DNA from: Flavobacterium sp. ov086
Lineage (GTDB): Bacteria; Bacteroidota; Bacteroidia; Flavobacteriales; Flavobacteriaceae
Assembly (NCBI RefSeq): GCF_900187965.1
Contig: NZ_FZNL01000003.1
Span: 368,997-421,735, forward strand
Length of the DNA stretch: 52,739 nucleotides
Reading direction: 5' to 3'
The notes under the pieces were generated by a model. It made no database searches. It was not told the DNA's origin and saw nothing but the letters and a program-made list of their open reading frames with translations. How positions within the stretch are numbered: position 1 is the stretch's first letter; every line of letters starts with the position of its first letter. The position numbers were made by a program, and so were the translations under genes. Shown here in pieces: positions 8,639-16,153 of the stretch.

Positions 8639-9301
8639 ATGAAACAAATCTACCAAAGAACTATCATTATACTACTATTTATAACTTTTCAAAGTTACTC
8701 TCAAACACAAGAAGCAATAATTTTCTTTAAAGACGGTGATTCTATTGAAGGTCTTGCTGCTCTAAAATTCAATAAAATAAAATTTAAAATATCTCCTGAT
8801 GATAAAACTGACACATGGGATTATGAATACGTAAAAAAAATTACGTTCATTGGTTTTGAAATGAGAAGAACTTTTGAATATGTTACTTTAAACTCGCTAG
8901 ACAAACCTAAACTGGTCGAGACGATTACTAAAGGCGAAGTTTCTTTGTATAAAAAACTAGGTTCAGATTACAGTCTTTTTGATCTTATATCAAATCCATA
9001 TGATGAACTGCCTTCTAATAATCCAAATATTAATTCACAACTTAACTCACAATTTAACTCGCAATTTCCAGGTCAATATCCTCAAGCAAGAGAGGTTCCC
9101 GAATTTTACTATCTTAAAAAAGAAAAAGATAAATATCCAACGTGTTTAAATTGCGGGGTTATTAGTACATGGAGAAAAAACACTTCTAAGTTTTTCGCAG
9201 ATTGCGATTTTATTGTCAAAAATCTAAAAGGGGATAAATGGGTTTTTGAAGATCTTAGAGAAATCGTTGAATTTTATAATGATATTTGTTTAGGAGAATA
9301 A
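8639..9301 (+). CDS. Secreted protein of unknown function
   Basis: A 220-residue protein with a signal peptide (MKQIYQRTIIILLFITFQSYSQ). The first mature segment, EAIIFFKDGDSIEGLAALKF...ISPDDKTDTWDYEYVKKITF, resembles a small beta domain found at the start of several Bacteroidota secreted proteins. A low-complexity stretch follows (NSQLNSQFNSQFPGQYPQ, about residues 126-143, a threefold NSQ(L/F) repeat). The C-terminal part has a CLNCG pair and another two cysteines. No function is assigned. The gene stands alone between the large inverted repeat and the sigma-factor operon. Confidence 0.55.
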   Translation: MKQIYQRTIIILLFITFQSYSQTQEAIIFFKDGDSIEGLAALKFNKIKFKISPDDKTDTWDYEYVKKITFIGFEMRRTFEYVTLNSLDKPKLVETITKGEVSLYKKLGSDYSLFDLISNPYDELPSNNPNINSQLNSQFNSQFPGQYPQAREVPEFYYLKKEKDKYPTCLNCGVISTWRKNTSKFFADCDFIVKNLKGDKWVFEDLREIVEFYNDICLGE

Positions 9302-9491
9302 AACATTCTATTTATAAATACAACAATATAAAGACTCAATGTATTACATCTCTACAAAATGTGTTTTTACCCAGAAAATCGTACCTTTAAAAACATCTAT
9401 TAAAAAAAATAAACGCCTTTTTTAAACTTTTTTTCATTGCCTTCCCAACCTTTTTATCTTTTTATCTCTCTTTAGTATAAAGACAACAATT

Positions 9492-10028
9492 GTGATAAAC
9501 GAAACTCTAATTTCTAACTGCAAAAAAATGAACCGCGATGCTCAGCGTCAGGTTTATGAGCATATGGCTCCAAAATTGTATCGCGTTTGCAAACGATACC
9601 TAAAAAAGGAAGAAGAAATTGAAGAAGCTATGGCTGACGCTTTCTATACCATATTTACAAAACTGGAACAACTCAAAGAAATTCTGGCTTTTGAAGCTTG
9701 GGCGCGAAAAATAACCGTCAATCATTGTTTGGCAACCATCAAGAAAAACACCAATTTTAATATGTATCTTGATGATGTCAAATTGCTTTCACAACCTTTT
9801 ACCGAAGAAGTTAACGCTTTAGAAGAAGAAGATTTACTGAATTTACTAAACCATATTCCAGACGGCTGTAAAACTGTTTTTAACCTTTTTGTTATAGAAG
9901 GTTTTGGACATAAAGAAATAGCCGCAATGCTAAACATTTCTGAAGGCACATCGAAATCACAATTGAATGCCGCAAAAACCAAGCTAAAGGAATTAGTAAA
10001 TAAATTGTATTACCAAAAAGCAAAGTAG
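9492..10028 (+). CDS. ECF-type RNA polymerase sigma factor
   Basis: A 178-residue sigma-70 family protein of ECF size. Region 2 spans about residues 10-80 (QRQVYEHMAPKLYRVCKRYL...EEAMADAFYTIFTKLEQLK...FEAWARKITVNHCL). Region 4 spans about 115-172 (LNHIPDGCKTVFNLFVIEGFGHKEIAAMLNISEGTSKSQL), with a clear helix-turn-helix. It starts with GTG at 9492; the first in-frame ATG would cut into region 2, so GTG is preferred. The stop codon is followed after two bases by the ATG of the anti-sigma-like gene, so the two are surely one transcriptional unit, the usual arrangement for an ECF sigma factor with its membrane regulator. The stimulus is not evident. Confidence 0.93.
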   Translation: MINETLISNCKKMNRDAQRQVYEHMAPKLYRVCKRYLKKEEEIEEAMADAFYTIFTKLEQLKEILAFEAWARKITVNHCLATIKKNTNFNMYLDDVKLLSQPFTEEVNALEEEDLLNLLNHIPDGCKTVFNLFVIEGFGHKEIAAMLNISEGTSKSQLNAAKTKLKELVNKLYYQKAK

Positions 10029-10030
10029 TC

Positions 10031-10999
10031 ATGGACAATCAAGATAAAATATTCGATAAATTTAAAGAAGCCGCGCACAACTCGGAGTCAAAAGATTTTC
10101 CTGGAATGGAAAAAGTCTGGTCGCGCGTCGAAGACAAACTCGACAAAAAAGAAGACAAAAAAGCAATTACATTATGGAAGAAAATTGCAATTGCTGCTTC
10201 TCTACTATTATTAATCTCTTTAGGAGCTCAGTTCTTAAAATCTGATAAAATTTCTACAACCCCAACATCTAAAGTTGTAGTAAATGAAAAAGAAAAAAAT
10301 GCAAATCCGAATTCTAATTTAGAAAAGAACAAAGCTTTAGTTTCTTCAGATTCAGAAATAGTTTCCAAAACAGAAGCAACAAAAATTATAGATCAACAAA
10401 TTAAAGAGCAGCCGCAAGTAGTATTACAAGAAGTTCAAATCGCCACAAATGATGCTATGGCGGCTGAAGCAAGCCCTGCGCCAGTTGCCGGTCAAATTGC
10501 TGCACCAATAGCTGAACAATCCGGATTTTCTAATATGGAGGAAGAAACCACCGTTGAAAAAGATAAAGATGTACAAAATTTTGGTTACGGAAGAACTGTA
10601 CAAAGAGAATCTGCCAAAGTTACTTATGCTGATAAACAAACTTCATTGGCTAAAAAAAGTGCTCCTTTGATTGTTATAAACGGAAATCCTCTATCTCACA
10701 GCGACGATCAGAAAAGAGATAAAATGATGCAAAAGGAAATTCCTAATTTACAACCCGAAAATGTAGATTCTCTGGTTGTATTAGAGCAGCCTTTATATAT
10801 AATAGACGGCATTTATTACTCAGAAAATGACTTATTTGGTCCAAACCCTACAAGTCCTTATGCACCTTTGAATAAACAGGAAATTAAAACCATAACTGTA
10901 CTTCAAGATCTGGAAGCCACATCAAAATATGGCGAAAAAGGCAAAAAAGGAGTCGTAATTATTACTACTAAAACAGGAAAACCAGCCGGTAAAAACTAG
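10031..10999 (+). CDS. Anti-sigma-factor-like membrane protein with C-terminal plug-like domain
   Basis: A 322-residue protein. An N-terminal cytoplasmic part of about 55 residues (DKIFDKFKEAAHNSESKDFPGMEKVWSRVEDKLD) is followed by one membrane helix (about 56-73, IAIAASLLLLISLGAQFL). A long low-complexity linker rich in Lys/Glu/Ala follows. The last 80 residues read PLYIIDGIYYSENDLFG...EIKTITVLQDLEATSKYGEKGKKGVVIITTK. That ending matches the core of a SusC-type TonB plug domain (xDG...I..I.VLKD..A...YG..G..GVV.I.T). Position after the ECF sigma gene and topology support a membrane anti-sigma role, although no classic zinc-binding anti-sigma motif is seen. The same plug-like motif occurs in the next protein of the operon. 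Confidence 0.65.
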   Translation: MDNQDKIFDKFKEAAHNSESKDFPGMEKVWSRVEDKLDKKEDKKAITLWKKIAIAASLLLLISLGAQFLKSDKISTTPTSKVVVNEKEKNANPNSNLEKNKALVSSDSEIVSKTEATKIIDQQIKEQPQVVLQEVQIATNDAMAAEASPAPVAGQIAAPIAEQSGFSNMEEETTVEKDKDVQNFGYGRTVQRESAKVTYADKQTSLAKKSAPLIVINGNPLSHSDDQKRDKMMQKEIPNLQPENVDSLVVLEQPLYIIDGIYYSENDLFGPNPTSPYAPLNKQEIKTITVLQDLEATSKYGEKGKKGVVIITTKTGKPAGKN

Positions 11000-11026
11000 A
11001 TTAAAATCTAAAACTTAATTTCAGGA

Positions 11027-11059
11027 ATCTATGTCAAAGTTTTAAATTTTGACATAGAT
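11027..11059. other. 12-bp-arm hairpin between the anti-sigma-like and vWA genes
   Basis: ATCTATGTCAAA and its exact complement enclose a 9-base loop. There is no T-run after it, so it is more likely an mRNA processing or stability element, or a dispersed palindrome, than a terminator. It is similar to the palindrome at 16116-16147. Confidence 0.6.
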
Positions 11060-11090
11060 AATCTCTAACATTTACTTAAAAATTACTATC

Positions 11091-13217
11091 ATGAAAAACG
11101 TAAAACTTATTTCATTAGCCCTTTCTATGCTTATATGTTTCGTAGTATCAGCACAGGAAAGAACAATTACAGGAACTATTTCAGATAAAAGTGGTCAGGC
11201 ACTTCCGGGTGTAAACGTTCAGATTCAGAAAACCAAAAAATCAGCAACTACAGATTTTGATGGGAAATATAACATTCAGGCTCAAAAAGGCGATGTTATA
11301 TTGATCACCTTTATTGGATATCAAAATCAAACAAAAACTATTGGTGACGAAAACATTATCAATGTTGTATTACAAGAAGACAATCAATCACTCCAAGAAG
11401 TAGTTGTTACAACCGCAATGGCATCAAAAAAAAGAAAAGCAACTAAATCCTCCACACAAATGGTACAAGGCAAAGTTGCCGGAGTCGCTATTTCGTCTGG
11501 ATATGTTCAGTATGCTCCAAGTCAAAGTATAGTAGTGAGAGACGTTGTATCTCTTTCTCCTAAAAATGAACCTTTATATATTCTCGATGGCGTTCCTGTA
11601 AAATCTGACCAATTTGCTAAAATCAATCCAAATGATATTCAGGATGTAAAAGTTCTAAAAGATAAAGATGCTACATCAACTTACGGAAGTAAAGCTTCAA
11701 ATGGAGTTGTTGTTATCGATACTAAAAACGGAATTTACAAAAATCTTACAGAGAAAGAGCTTGATGCTAAATTGAACATTGTACATCCTGCTCCAACACC
11801 AAATCAGGAAGATTATGATGCTTTTGTAGAAAATGCATTCGAAAGCCCTAAAACAGCACCACTTTCTACTTTTTCAATCGATGTTGACAATGCTTCTTAC
11901 ACTAATATCAGACGTTTTATCAATAATGGACAAGCGGTTCCTAAAGATGCTGTTCGTGTCGAAGAAATGGTAAACTTCTTTAAATACAATTATCCACAGC
12001 CAAAAGATCAGCATCCTTTTTCGATCAATACAGAATTAAGTGATTCTCCCTGGAATACCAAAAATCAAATTCTTAGAATTGGTTTGCAGGGAAAAAATAT
12101 CGCAACAGAGAATTTACCGGCATCCAATATGGTTTTCTTGATTGATGTTTCCGGTTCTATGGAAGACGATAATAAATTGCCATTATTGATACAATCCATG
12201 AAAATTTTGGTAAACGAATTAAGAGCAAAAGATAACGTTGCAATTGTAGTTTATGCGGGCGCAGCTGGTTTGGTTTTACCTCCAACTTCGGGTGATGAAA
12301 AAGAAACTATAAATGACGCTTTAGAAAGTTTACAAGCCGGAGGAAGTACTGCCGGTGGCGCCGGAATTGAATTAGCATACAAAATCGCTGCTGAAAATTT
12401 TATTAAAGATGGAAACAACAGAGTAATTCTGGCAACTGATGGTGATTTTAATGTTGGGAGTTCATCTAATTCAGATATGGAAAAATTGATTGAGCAAAAA
12501 AGAAAAACCGGCGTTTTCTTAACTTGTTTAGGATATGGAATGGGAAATTATAAAGACAGTAAAATGGAAACTTTAGCCGATAAAGGAAACGGAAACTATG
12601 CTTACATTGATAATATTCAGGAAGCGAATCGTTTTTTAGGAAAAGAATTCAAAGGTTCGATGTTTGCAATTGCCAAAGATGTAAAAATCCAAATCGAGTT
12701 TAATCCAAAACAAGTTCAGGCGTATCGATTGATTGGCTATGAAAACCGAAAACTACGTCCGGAAGATTTTAAAAATGATGCAATTGATGCGGGAGAATTA
12801 GGAAGTAATCACACTGTGACAGCATTATACGAGATTATTCCGGCGGGTGTTGAAAGCGATTATCTGAACCAACAGCCAGATGCTTTAAAATATACCAAAG
12901 TACAGGAAACTGCAAATAATTATAATGATGAACTCGCCACAATAAAATTCCGTTACAAAAAACCTGATGGCGACAAAAGTATCGAAATGGTAAATGTAAT
13001 CCCGAACAAAACTGTTGCTTTAAACAAAGCTTCAGACGATTTTAAATTCAGTACAGCTGTTGCGTGGTTTGGATTGAAATTGAGAGATTCAAAACTAATT
13101 TCTAATAAATCAACTACTGATATTTTAAAATTAGCAAAACAAGGATTATCACGAGATTCTGAAGGTTATAAGGCTGAATTTATTCGTCTTGTTGAAAGTG
13201 CTAAAAACGTGCTTTAA
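11091..13217 (+). CDS. vWA-domain (YfbK-type) protein with CarboxypepD_reg-like and plug-like N-terminus
   Basis: A 708-residue exported protein. The modules in order are as follows. A signal peptide spans 1-22. A CarboxypepD_reg-like beta domain spans about 25-95 (ITGTISDKSGQALPGVNVQI...TTDFDGKYNIQ). A SusC-type plug fragment spans about 105-215 (PLYILDGVPVKSD...DIQDVKVLKDKDATSTYGSKASNGVVVIDTK). A YfbK N-terminal region spans about 240-335 (TFSIDVDNASYTNIRRFI). A von Willebrand A domain has the MIDAS motif DVSGSM at about 352-357 and TAGGAGI and ATDGDFNVG downstream. The C-terminal YfbK-like domain runs from 540 to the end. MIDAS sites bind a divalent metal and mediate protein contacts. There is no beta-barrel, so it is not a receptor. 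It follows the sigma/anti-sigma pair and may be their target or accessory. Confidence 0.85.
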   Translation: MKNVKLISLALSMLICFVVSAQERTITGTISDKSGQALPGVNVQIQKTKKSATTDFDGKYNIQAQKGDVILITFIGYQNQTKTIGDENIINVVLQEDNQSLQEVVVTTAMASKKRKATKSSTQMVQGKVAGVAISSGYVQYAPSQSIVVRDVVSLSPKNEPLYILDGVPVKSDQFAKINPNDIQDVKVLKDKDATSTYGSKASNGVVVIDTKNGIYKNLTEKELDAKLNIVHPAPTPNQEDYDAFVENAFESPKTAPLSTFSIDVDNASYTNIRRFINNGQAVPKDAVRVEEMVNFFKYNYPQPKDQHPFSINTELSDSPWNTKNQILRIGLQGKNIATENLPASNMVFLIDVSGSMEDDNKLPLLIQSMKILVNELRAKDNVAIVVYAGAAGLVLPPTSGDEKETINDALESLQAGGSTAGGAGIELAYKIAAENFIKDGNNRVILATDGDFNVGSSSNSDMEKLIEQKRKTGVFLTCLGYGMGNYKDSKMETLADKGNGNYAYIDNIQEANRFLGKEFKGSMFAIAKDVKIQIEFNPKQVQAYRLIGYENRKLRPEDFKNDAIDAGELGSNHTVTALYEIIPAGVESDYLNQQPDALKYTKVQETANNYNDELATIKFRYKKPDGDKSIEMVNVIPNKTVALNKASDDFKFSTAVAWFGLKLRDSKLISNKSTTDILKLAKQGLSRDSEGYKAEFIRLVESAKNVL

Positions 13218-13259
13218 TCGATTACTTAACACATTTAGATACTACTTAATTTTTATACA

Positions 13260-13961
13260 ATGAAAAATTTACTTTTTGCGCTATTGATATTCATAACAAC
13301 AAATACTTTTTCTCAAAACAAAAGTACAACTGAAAAACCCTTTATTGAAGTTTCTGGTCAAGCCGATACATTAGTTTTACCGAATAAAATCTGGATCAAC
13401 GTAATTTTAATGGAAAAAGATTCTAAAGGAAAAAAATCTGTCGAAGAATTAGAAAAAGATATGATCCAGAAATTACAATCAATTGGCATTAATACTGAAA
13501 AGGATCTAAGTCTAAACTATATGTCTAGTAATTTCAGGAATTATCTTTTGAAACAAACTGATATTTTCAAATCAAAATCATATTCTATTCTGGTTTCTGA
13601 TGCAAATACTACTGCAAAAGTTTTTATAAGGTTAGAAGAAATCGGAATTTCTAATGTTCAAATTAGTAAACTAGAAAATACGGAAGAAAAAAAGATTAAA
13701 CTTTTAATAAATGCAAAAGCAATATTAAATGCAAAACAAATTGCCGAAAGTTTTGCAAAACCTTTAAATCAAAAAATTGGAAATGCCATACAAATAAGTA
13801 ACTTTGAAATTATGTCAAATCAATTGGCAGGAATGGTTAGTGGTATAGCAATAAGAGGAATTTCTTCAAAAGAATCTGTAGCAGAAAATTACGAACCTAC
13901 TATGGAATTTGAAAAAATAAAAATTTCAAGTTCTGTTCAGTCCAAATTTTTATTAGAATAA
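13260..13961 (+). CDS. SIMPL domain (DUF541) exported protein
   Basis: A 233-residue protein with a signal peptide (MKNLLFALLIFITTNTFSQ) followed by a DUF541/SIMPL domain. Diagnostic features are the opening FIEVSGQADTLVLPNKIWINVIL, the middle DLSLNYMSSNF and YSILVSDANTTAKVFIRLEEIGISNVQISKLE, and the later INAKAILNAKQIAESFAKPLNQKIGNAIQISN. Family members are periplasmic or outer-membrane associated, with no agreed enzymatic function; some are linked to oxidative stress tolerance. It lies 42 bases after the vWA gene on the same strand and probably belongs to the same transcript. Confidence 0.85.
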   Translation: MKNLLFALLIFITTNTFSQNKSTTEKPFIEVSGQADTLVLPNKIWINVILMEKDSKGKKSVEELEKDMIQKLQSIGINTEKDLSLNYMSSNFRNYLLKQTDIFKSKSYSILVSDANTTAKVFIRLEEIGISNVQISKLENTEEKKIKLLINAKAILNAKQIAESFAKPLNQKIGNAIQISNFEIMSNQLAGMVSGIAIRGISSKESVAENYEPTMEFEKIKISSSVQSKFLLE

Positions 13962-14001
13962 TTTAAAAGCCCTATATAAATCAATTTTCAAACAAATTTT
14001 C

Positions 14002-14589
14002 ATGAATCCTATTTTAAATCAGAATCTATTTCTTGTCAAAGAACACATTGGAATGTTTAAAGCCGCAAACAATTATGATATTTATAATCCTGAAAGCAAT
14101 CAGATTATAATGAATTGCAGAGAAAATAATCTGGGATTTTTCACCAAGATTCTCCGTTTTACAGATTATAAAAGAGCCACACCTTTTGATATCGAAATCA
14201 CAACTGCTTCTGGCGAGAAAATAATTTCTGTAAAAAGAGGAGTTGCAATCTTCCGCTCGACGGTTGAAATTTTTGACGAAAAAGATCGTCTTGTTGGAAC
14301 ATTCAAACAAAAATTCTTTTCGATTGGCGGTAAATTTGAAATTCTGGATAAGAACGAAAAACCTGTTGCTACATTACAAGGAAAATGGACAGGTTGGGAT
14401 TTTAAATTCAGCCATGAAAATAAACAACTTGCTCAGGTTAGTAAAAAATGGGCCGGAATGGGCAAAGAGTTTTTTACAAGTGCAGACAATTATGTTCTTC
14501 AAATTGAAGAAAATGTAGCACAGGATAGTCCGCTTAGACAATTAATTCTTGCTGCTGTAATGTGTATCGATATGGTTCTGAAAGAATAA
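14002..14589 (+). CDS. Scramblase / LURP-one-like protein
   Basis: A 195-residue soluble protein resembling the LOR/phospholipid-scramblase beta-barrel family (Tubby-like fold). It opens with NQNLFLVKEHIGMFKAANNYDIYNP. The repeated beta motif FDIEITTASGEKIISVKRGVAIFRSTVEIFDEKDRLVGTFKQK...FEILDKNEKPVATLQGKW is followed by a hydrophobic C-terminal helix (LRQLILAAVMCIDMVL), a layout typical of that family. Bacterial members have no established biochemical function; lipid scrambling should not be assumed. It follows the SIMPL gene by 40 bases on the same strand. Confidence 0.7.
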   Translation: MNPILNQNLFLVKEHIGMFKAANNYDIYNPESNQIIMNCRENNLGFFTKILRFTDYKRATPFDIEITTASGEKIISVKRGVAIFRSTVEIFDEKDRLVGTFKQKFFSIGGKFEILDKNEKPVATLQGKWTGWDFKFSHENKQLAQVSKKWAGMGKEFFTSADNYVLQIEENVAQDSPLRQLILAAVMCIDMVLKE

Positions 14590-14623
14590 TAAGTTTGTTA
14601 AACTTAGATTAAGAAAATAGCTG

Positions 14624-14679
14624 AAAGCATCATTTTAGGAAGCAAAAACTGTATTTTTGTGTTACTAAAATGATGCTTT
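14624..14679 (+). promoter_or_regulatory. 15-bp-arm inverted repeat enclosing a TAnnTTTG promoter motif
   Basis: AAAGCATCATTTTAG (14624-14638) and its exact complement (14665-14679) enclose 26 bases that contain TATTTTTG (14652-14659), a match to the Bacteroidota -7 element. It could be a terminator for the scramblase-like gene, or an operator around the SDR promoter. No clear -33 TTTG is seen. Confidence 0.5.
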
Positions 14680-14700
14680 TGCATTTCTAAAAAATAAATC

Positions 14701-15417
14701 ATGACAGACTTAAAAAATAAAAATGCCCTAATTACAGGTGCTGGAAAAGGAATTGGAAAAGCCATTGCCATTGCACTGGCTAAAGAAGGTGTAAACGTAA
14801 TTTTAGTTTCAAGAACTCAGGCAGACGTTGATCAGCTTGCGGATCAAACCAGCAATTTAGGAGTAAAATCTTTGGCTTTGGCTGCCGATGTTTCTGATAT
14901 TAATTCGATAAATAGTGCTGTAGAAAAAGCTTTCGCCGAATTTAAAACTATCGATATTTTAATTAATAATGCCGGTATTGCCGCTTTTGGAAATTTCCTT
15001 GCACTAGAACCTTCTGCTTGGGAAAAAATTATTCAGGTAAATTTAATGGGAACATATTATACAACCCGTGCTGTTTTACCTAATATGATCGAAAGACAAA
15101 CAGGTGATATCATCAATATTTCTTCGACTGCAGGATTAAACGGAAACGCATTAACAAGTGCTTACAGTGCTTCTAAATTTGCGGTTCTAGGATTAACAGA
15201 TTCTTTAATGCAGGAAGTTCGTAAATATAATATTCGCGTTACAGCGCTTACACCAAGTACGGTTGCGACTGATATGGCAAAAGATCTAAACCTGACAGAT
15301 GGTAATCCGGATAAAGTAATGCAATCTGAAGATATTGCTGAATTAATCATTGCGCAACTGAAATTAAGCCGTAGGGTCTTTATTAAAAACAGTAGTATCT
15401 GGTCTACGAATCCTTAA
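14701..15417 (+). CDS. Short-chain dehydrogenase/reductase (3-oxoacyl-ACP reductase-like)
   Basis: A 238-residue classical SDR. The cofactor motif TGAGKGIG lies at about 12-19, a NADP(H)-leaning basic residue follows (VSRTQ), NNAG is at about 89-92, the catalytic Ser is in ISSTAG, and YSASK gives the Tyr/Lys pair. It is closest in style to FabG-like 3-ketoacyl reductases, but such genes are also annotated as general oxidoreductases. The true fatty-acid fabG usually sits with fab genes, which is not the case here. Length is close to the family norm, with a slightly unusual C-terminus ([12 protein letters not shown]). It is likely transcribed from its own promoter inside the 14624-14679 repeat. 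Confidence 0.88.
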   Translation: MTDLKNKNALITGAGKGIGKAIAIALAKEGVNVILVSRTQADVDQLADQTSNLGVKSLALAADVSDINSINSAVEKAFAEFKTIDILINNAGIAAFGNFLALEPSAWEKIIQVNLMGTYYTTRAVLPNMIERQTGDIINISSTAGLNGNALTSAYSASKFAVLGLTDSLMQEVRKYNIRVTALTPSTVATDMAKDLNLTDGNPDKVMQSEDIAELIIAQLKLSRRVFIKNSSIWSTNP

Positions 15418-15447
15418 AAACAAAAAATAAACTCCAATCTTTTAAAA

Positions 15448-15539
15448 TCCCAAATTCCAAGTGTTTTTTGAATTGGTATTTGGACACGAGCGTCAGCGAA
15501 CTGGCGAAGCAATTTAATTTTTGGAATTTCAAAAAACAC
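15448..15539. repeat. Dispersed element with GCGAACTGGCGAAGCAATTT core and inverted ends
   Basis: The core at 15481-15515 (GGACACGAGCGTCAGCGAAC then TGGCGAAGCAATTT) recurs at 49917-49951 and, reversed, at 31342-31381. Flanking arms containing GTGTTTTTTGAA and TTCAAAAAACAC are complementary. The element runs to the ATG of the next gene and creates an in-frame but probably spurious N-terminal extension. Confidence 0.6.
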
Positions 15540-16052
15540 ATGATGGAACAATATTTAAGACAATTAATTTCAATAGAATTTACAGATAAAAAAGAACTTT
15601 TTACGGGATTTCTGATTGATTACTCTGATGACTGGATTTTATTACGAAACAATCCTGAAGATTTTATTTTGGATGGTTTTGTGATTCTGAAAAACAAAAA
15701 CATCGAAGCGGTTCACAGAGATCACGATTTGGAATTTACCGAAAAAGTAATTCGCCTAAAAGGTTTAAAGACAAATGCCGAAGACATTATTCCGATTCGG
15801 GATTTGAATTCGATTCTCAATTATGTAAATAGCAAATACGGTATTTTTCAAATTTCAAAAAAATCAGCAAAATCAGCTTATCTAGGAAAATTGATTGAAT
15901 TAAACGATGAAGAACTTACAATTGATTTCCTGGACATAAGAGGTCAATTTGGAGGAGAATTAAGCTTTAATCCGCAGAAAATTAGAGTTATCGAATTTGA
16001 TACAGATTATATCAACTCTTTGAAATTGGTGATTCCTGAGGATCAGAAATAA
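15540..16052 (+). CDS. Conserved-looking protein of unknown function
   Basis: About 170 residues from the start chosen here, MMEQYLRQLISIEFTDKKEL. The frame is open further upstream, but those 24 codons fall in a dispersed repeat (core at 15481-15515) and are unlikely to be translated. The sequence is acidic and beta-rich, with two similar halves: IEFTDKKELFTGFLIDYSDDWILLRNNPEDFILDGFVILK and SAKSAYLGKLIELNDEELTIDFLDIRGQFGGELSFNPQKI. Both look like small SH3/Sm-like barrels (x-G-x-L/I-x-D/E-x-x-D-x-W/L-x-x). No family is assigned. The gene converges on mtaB, sharing a two-way terminator. Confidence 0.6.
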   Translation: MMEQYLRQLISIEFTDKKELFTGFLIDYSDDWILLRNNPEDFILDGFVILKNKNIEAVHRDHDLEFTEKVIRLKGLKTNAEDIIPIRDLNSILNYVNSKYGIFQISKKSAKSAYLGKLIELNDEELTIDFLDIRGQFGGELSFNPQKIRVIEFDTDYINSLKLVIPEDQK

Positions 16053-16065
16053 TTATTTAAAAAAC

Positions 16066-16095
16066 AGAAAAGCCCTTTTTACAGAGGGCTTTTCT
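16066..16095. terminator. Bidirectional terminator between the unknown gene and mtaB
   Basis: AGAAAAGCCCT and AGGGCTTTTCT form an 11-bp stem with an 8-base loop. It is U-rich on the plus strand and has an A-rich side serving the opposite strand, between convergent genes. Confidence 0.85.
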
Positions 16096-16115
16096 ATTTT
16101 TTGTCTTTACTGTCA

Positions 16116-16147
16116 ATCTTTGTCAAAGTTTAAAACTTTGGCAAGAT
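16116..16147. repeat. Small palindrome ATCTTTGTCAAAG...CTTTGGCAAGAT
   Basis: Imperfect palindrome just after the two-way terminator. It is similar to the hairpin at 11027-11059 and, more loosely, to that at 18558-18604. Probably a dispersed intergenic palindrome. Confidence 0.5.
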
Positions 16148-16153
16148 CTAAAT

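Noticed and set aside
11992..12000. A perfect TTATCCACA DnaA-box match
   Set aside because: Single copy inside the vWA coding region; chance in a sequence of this size, no cluster.
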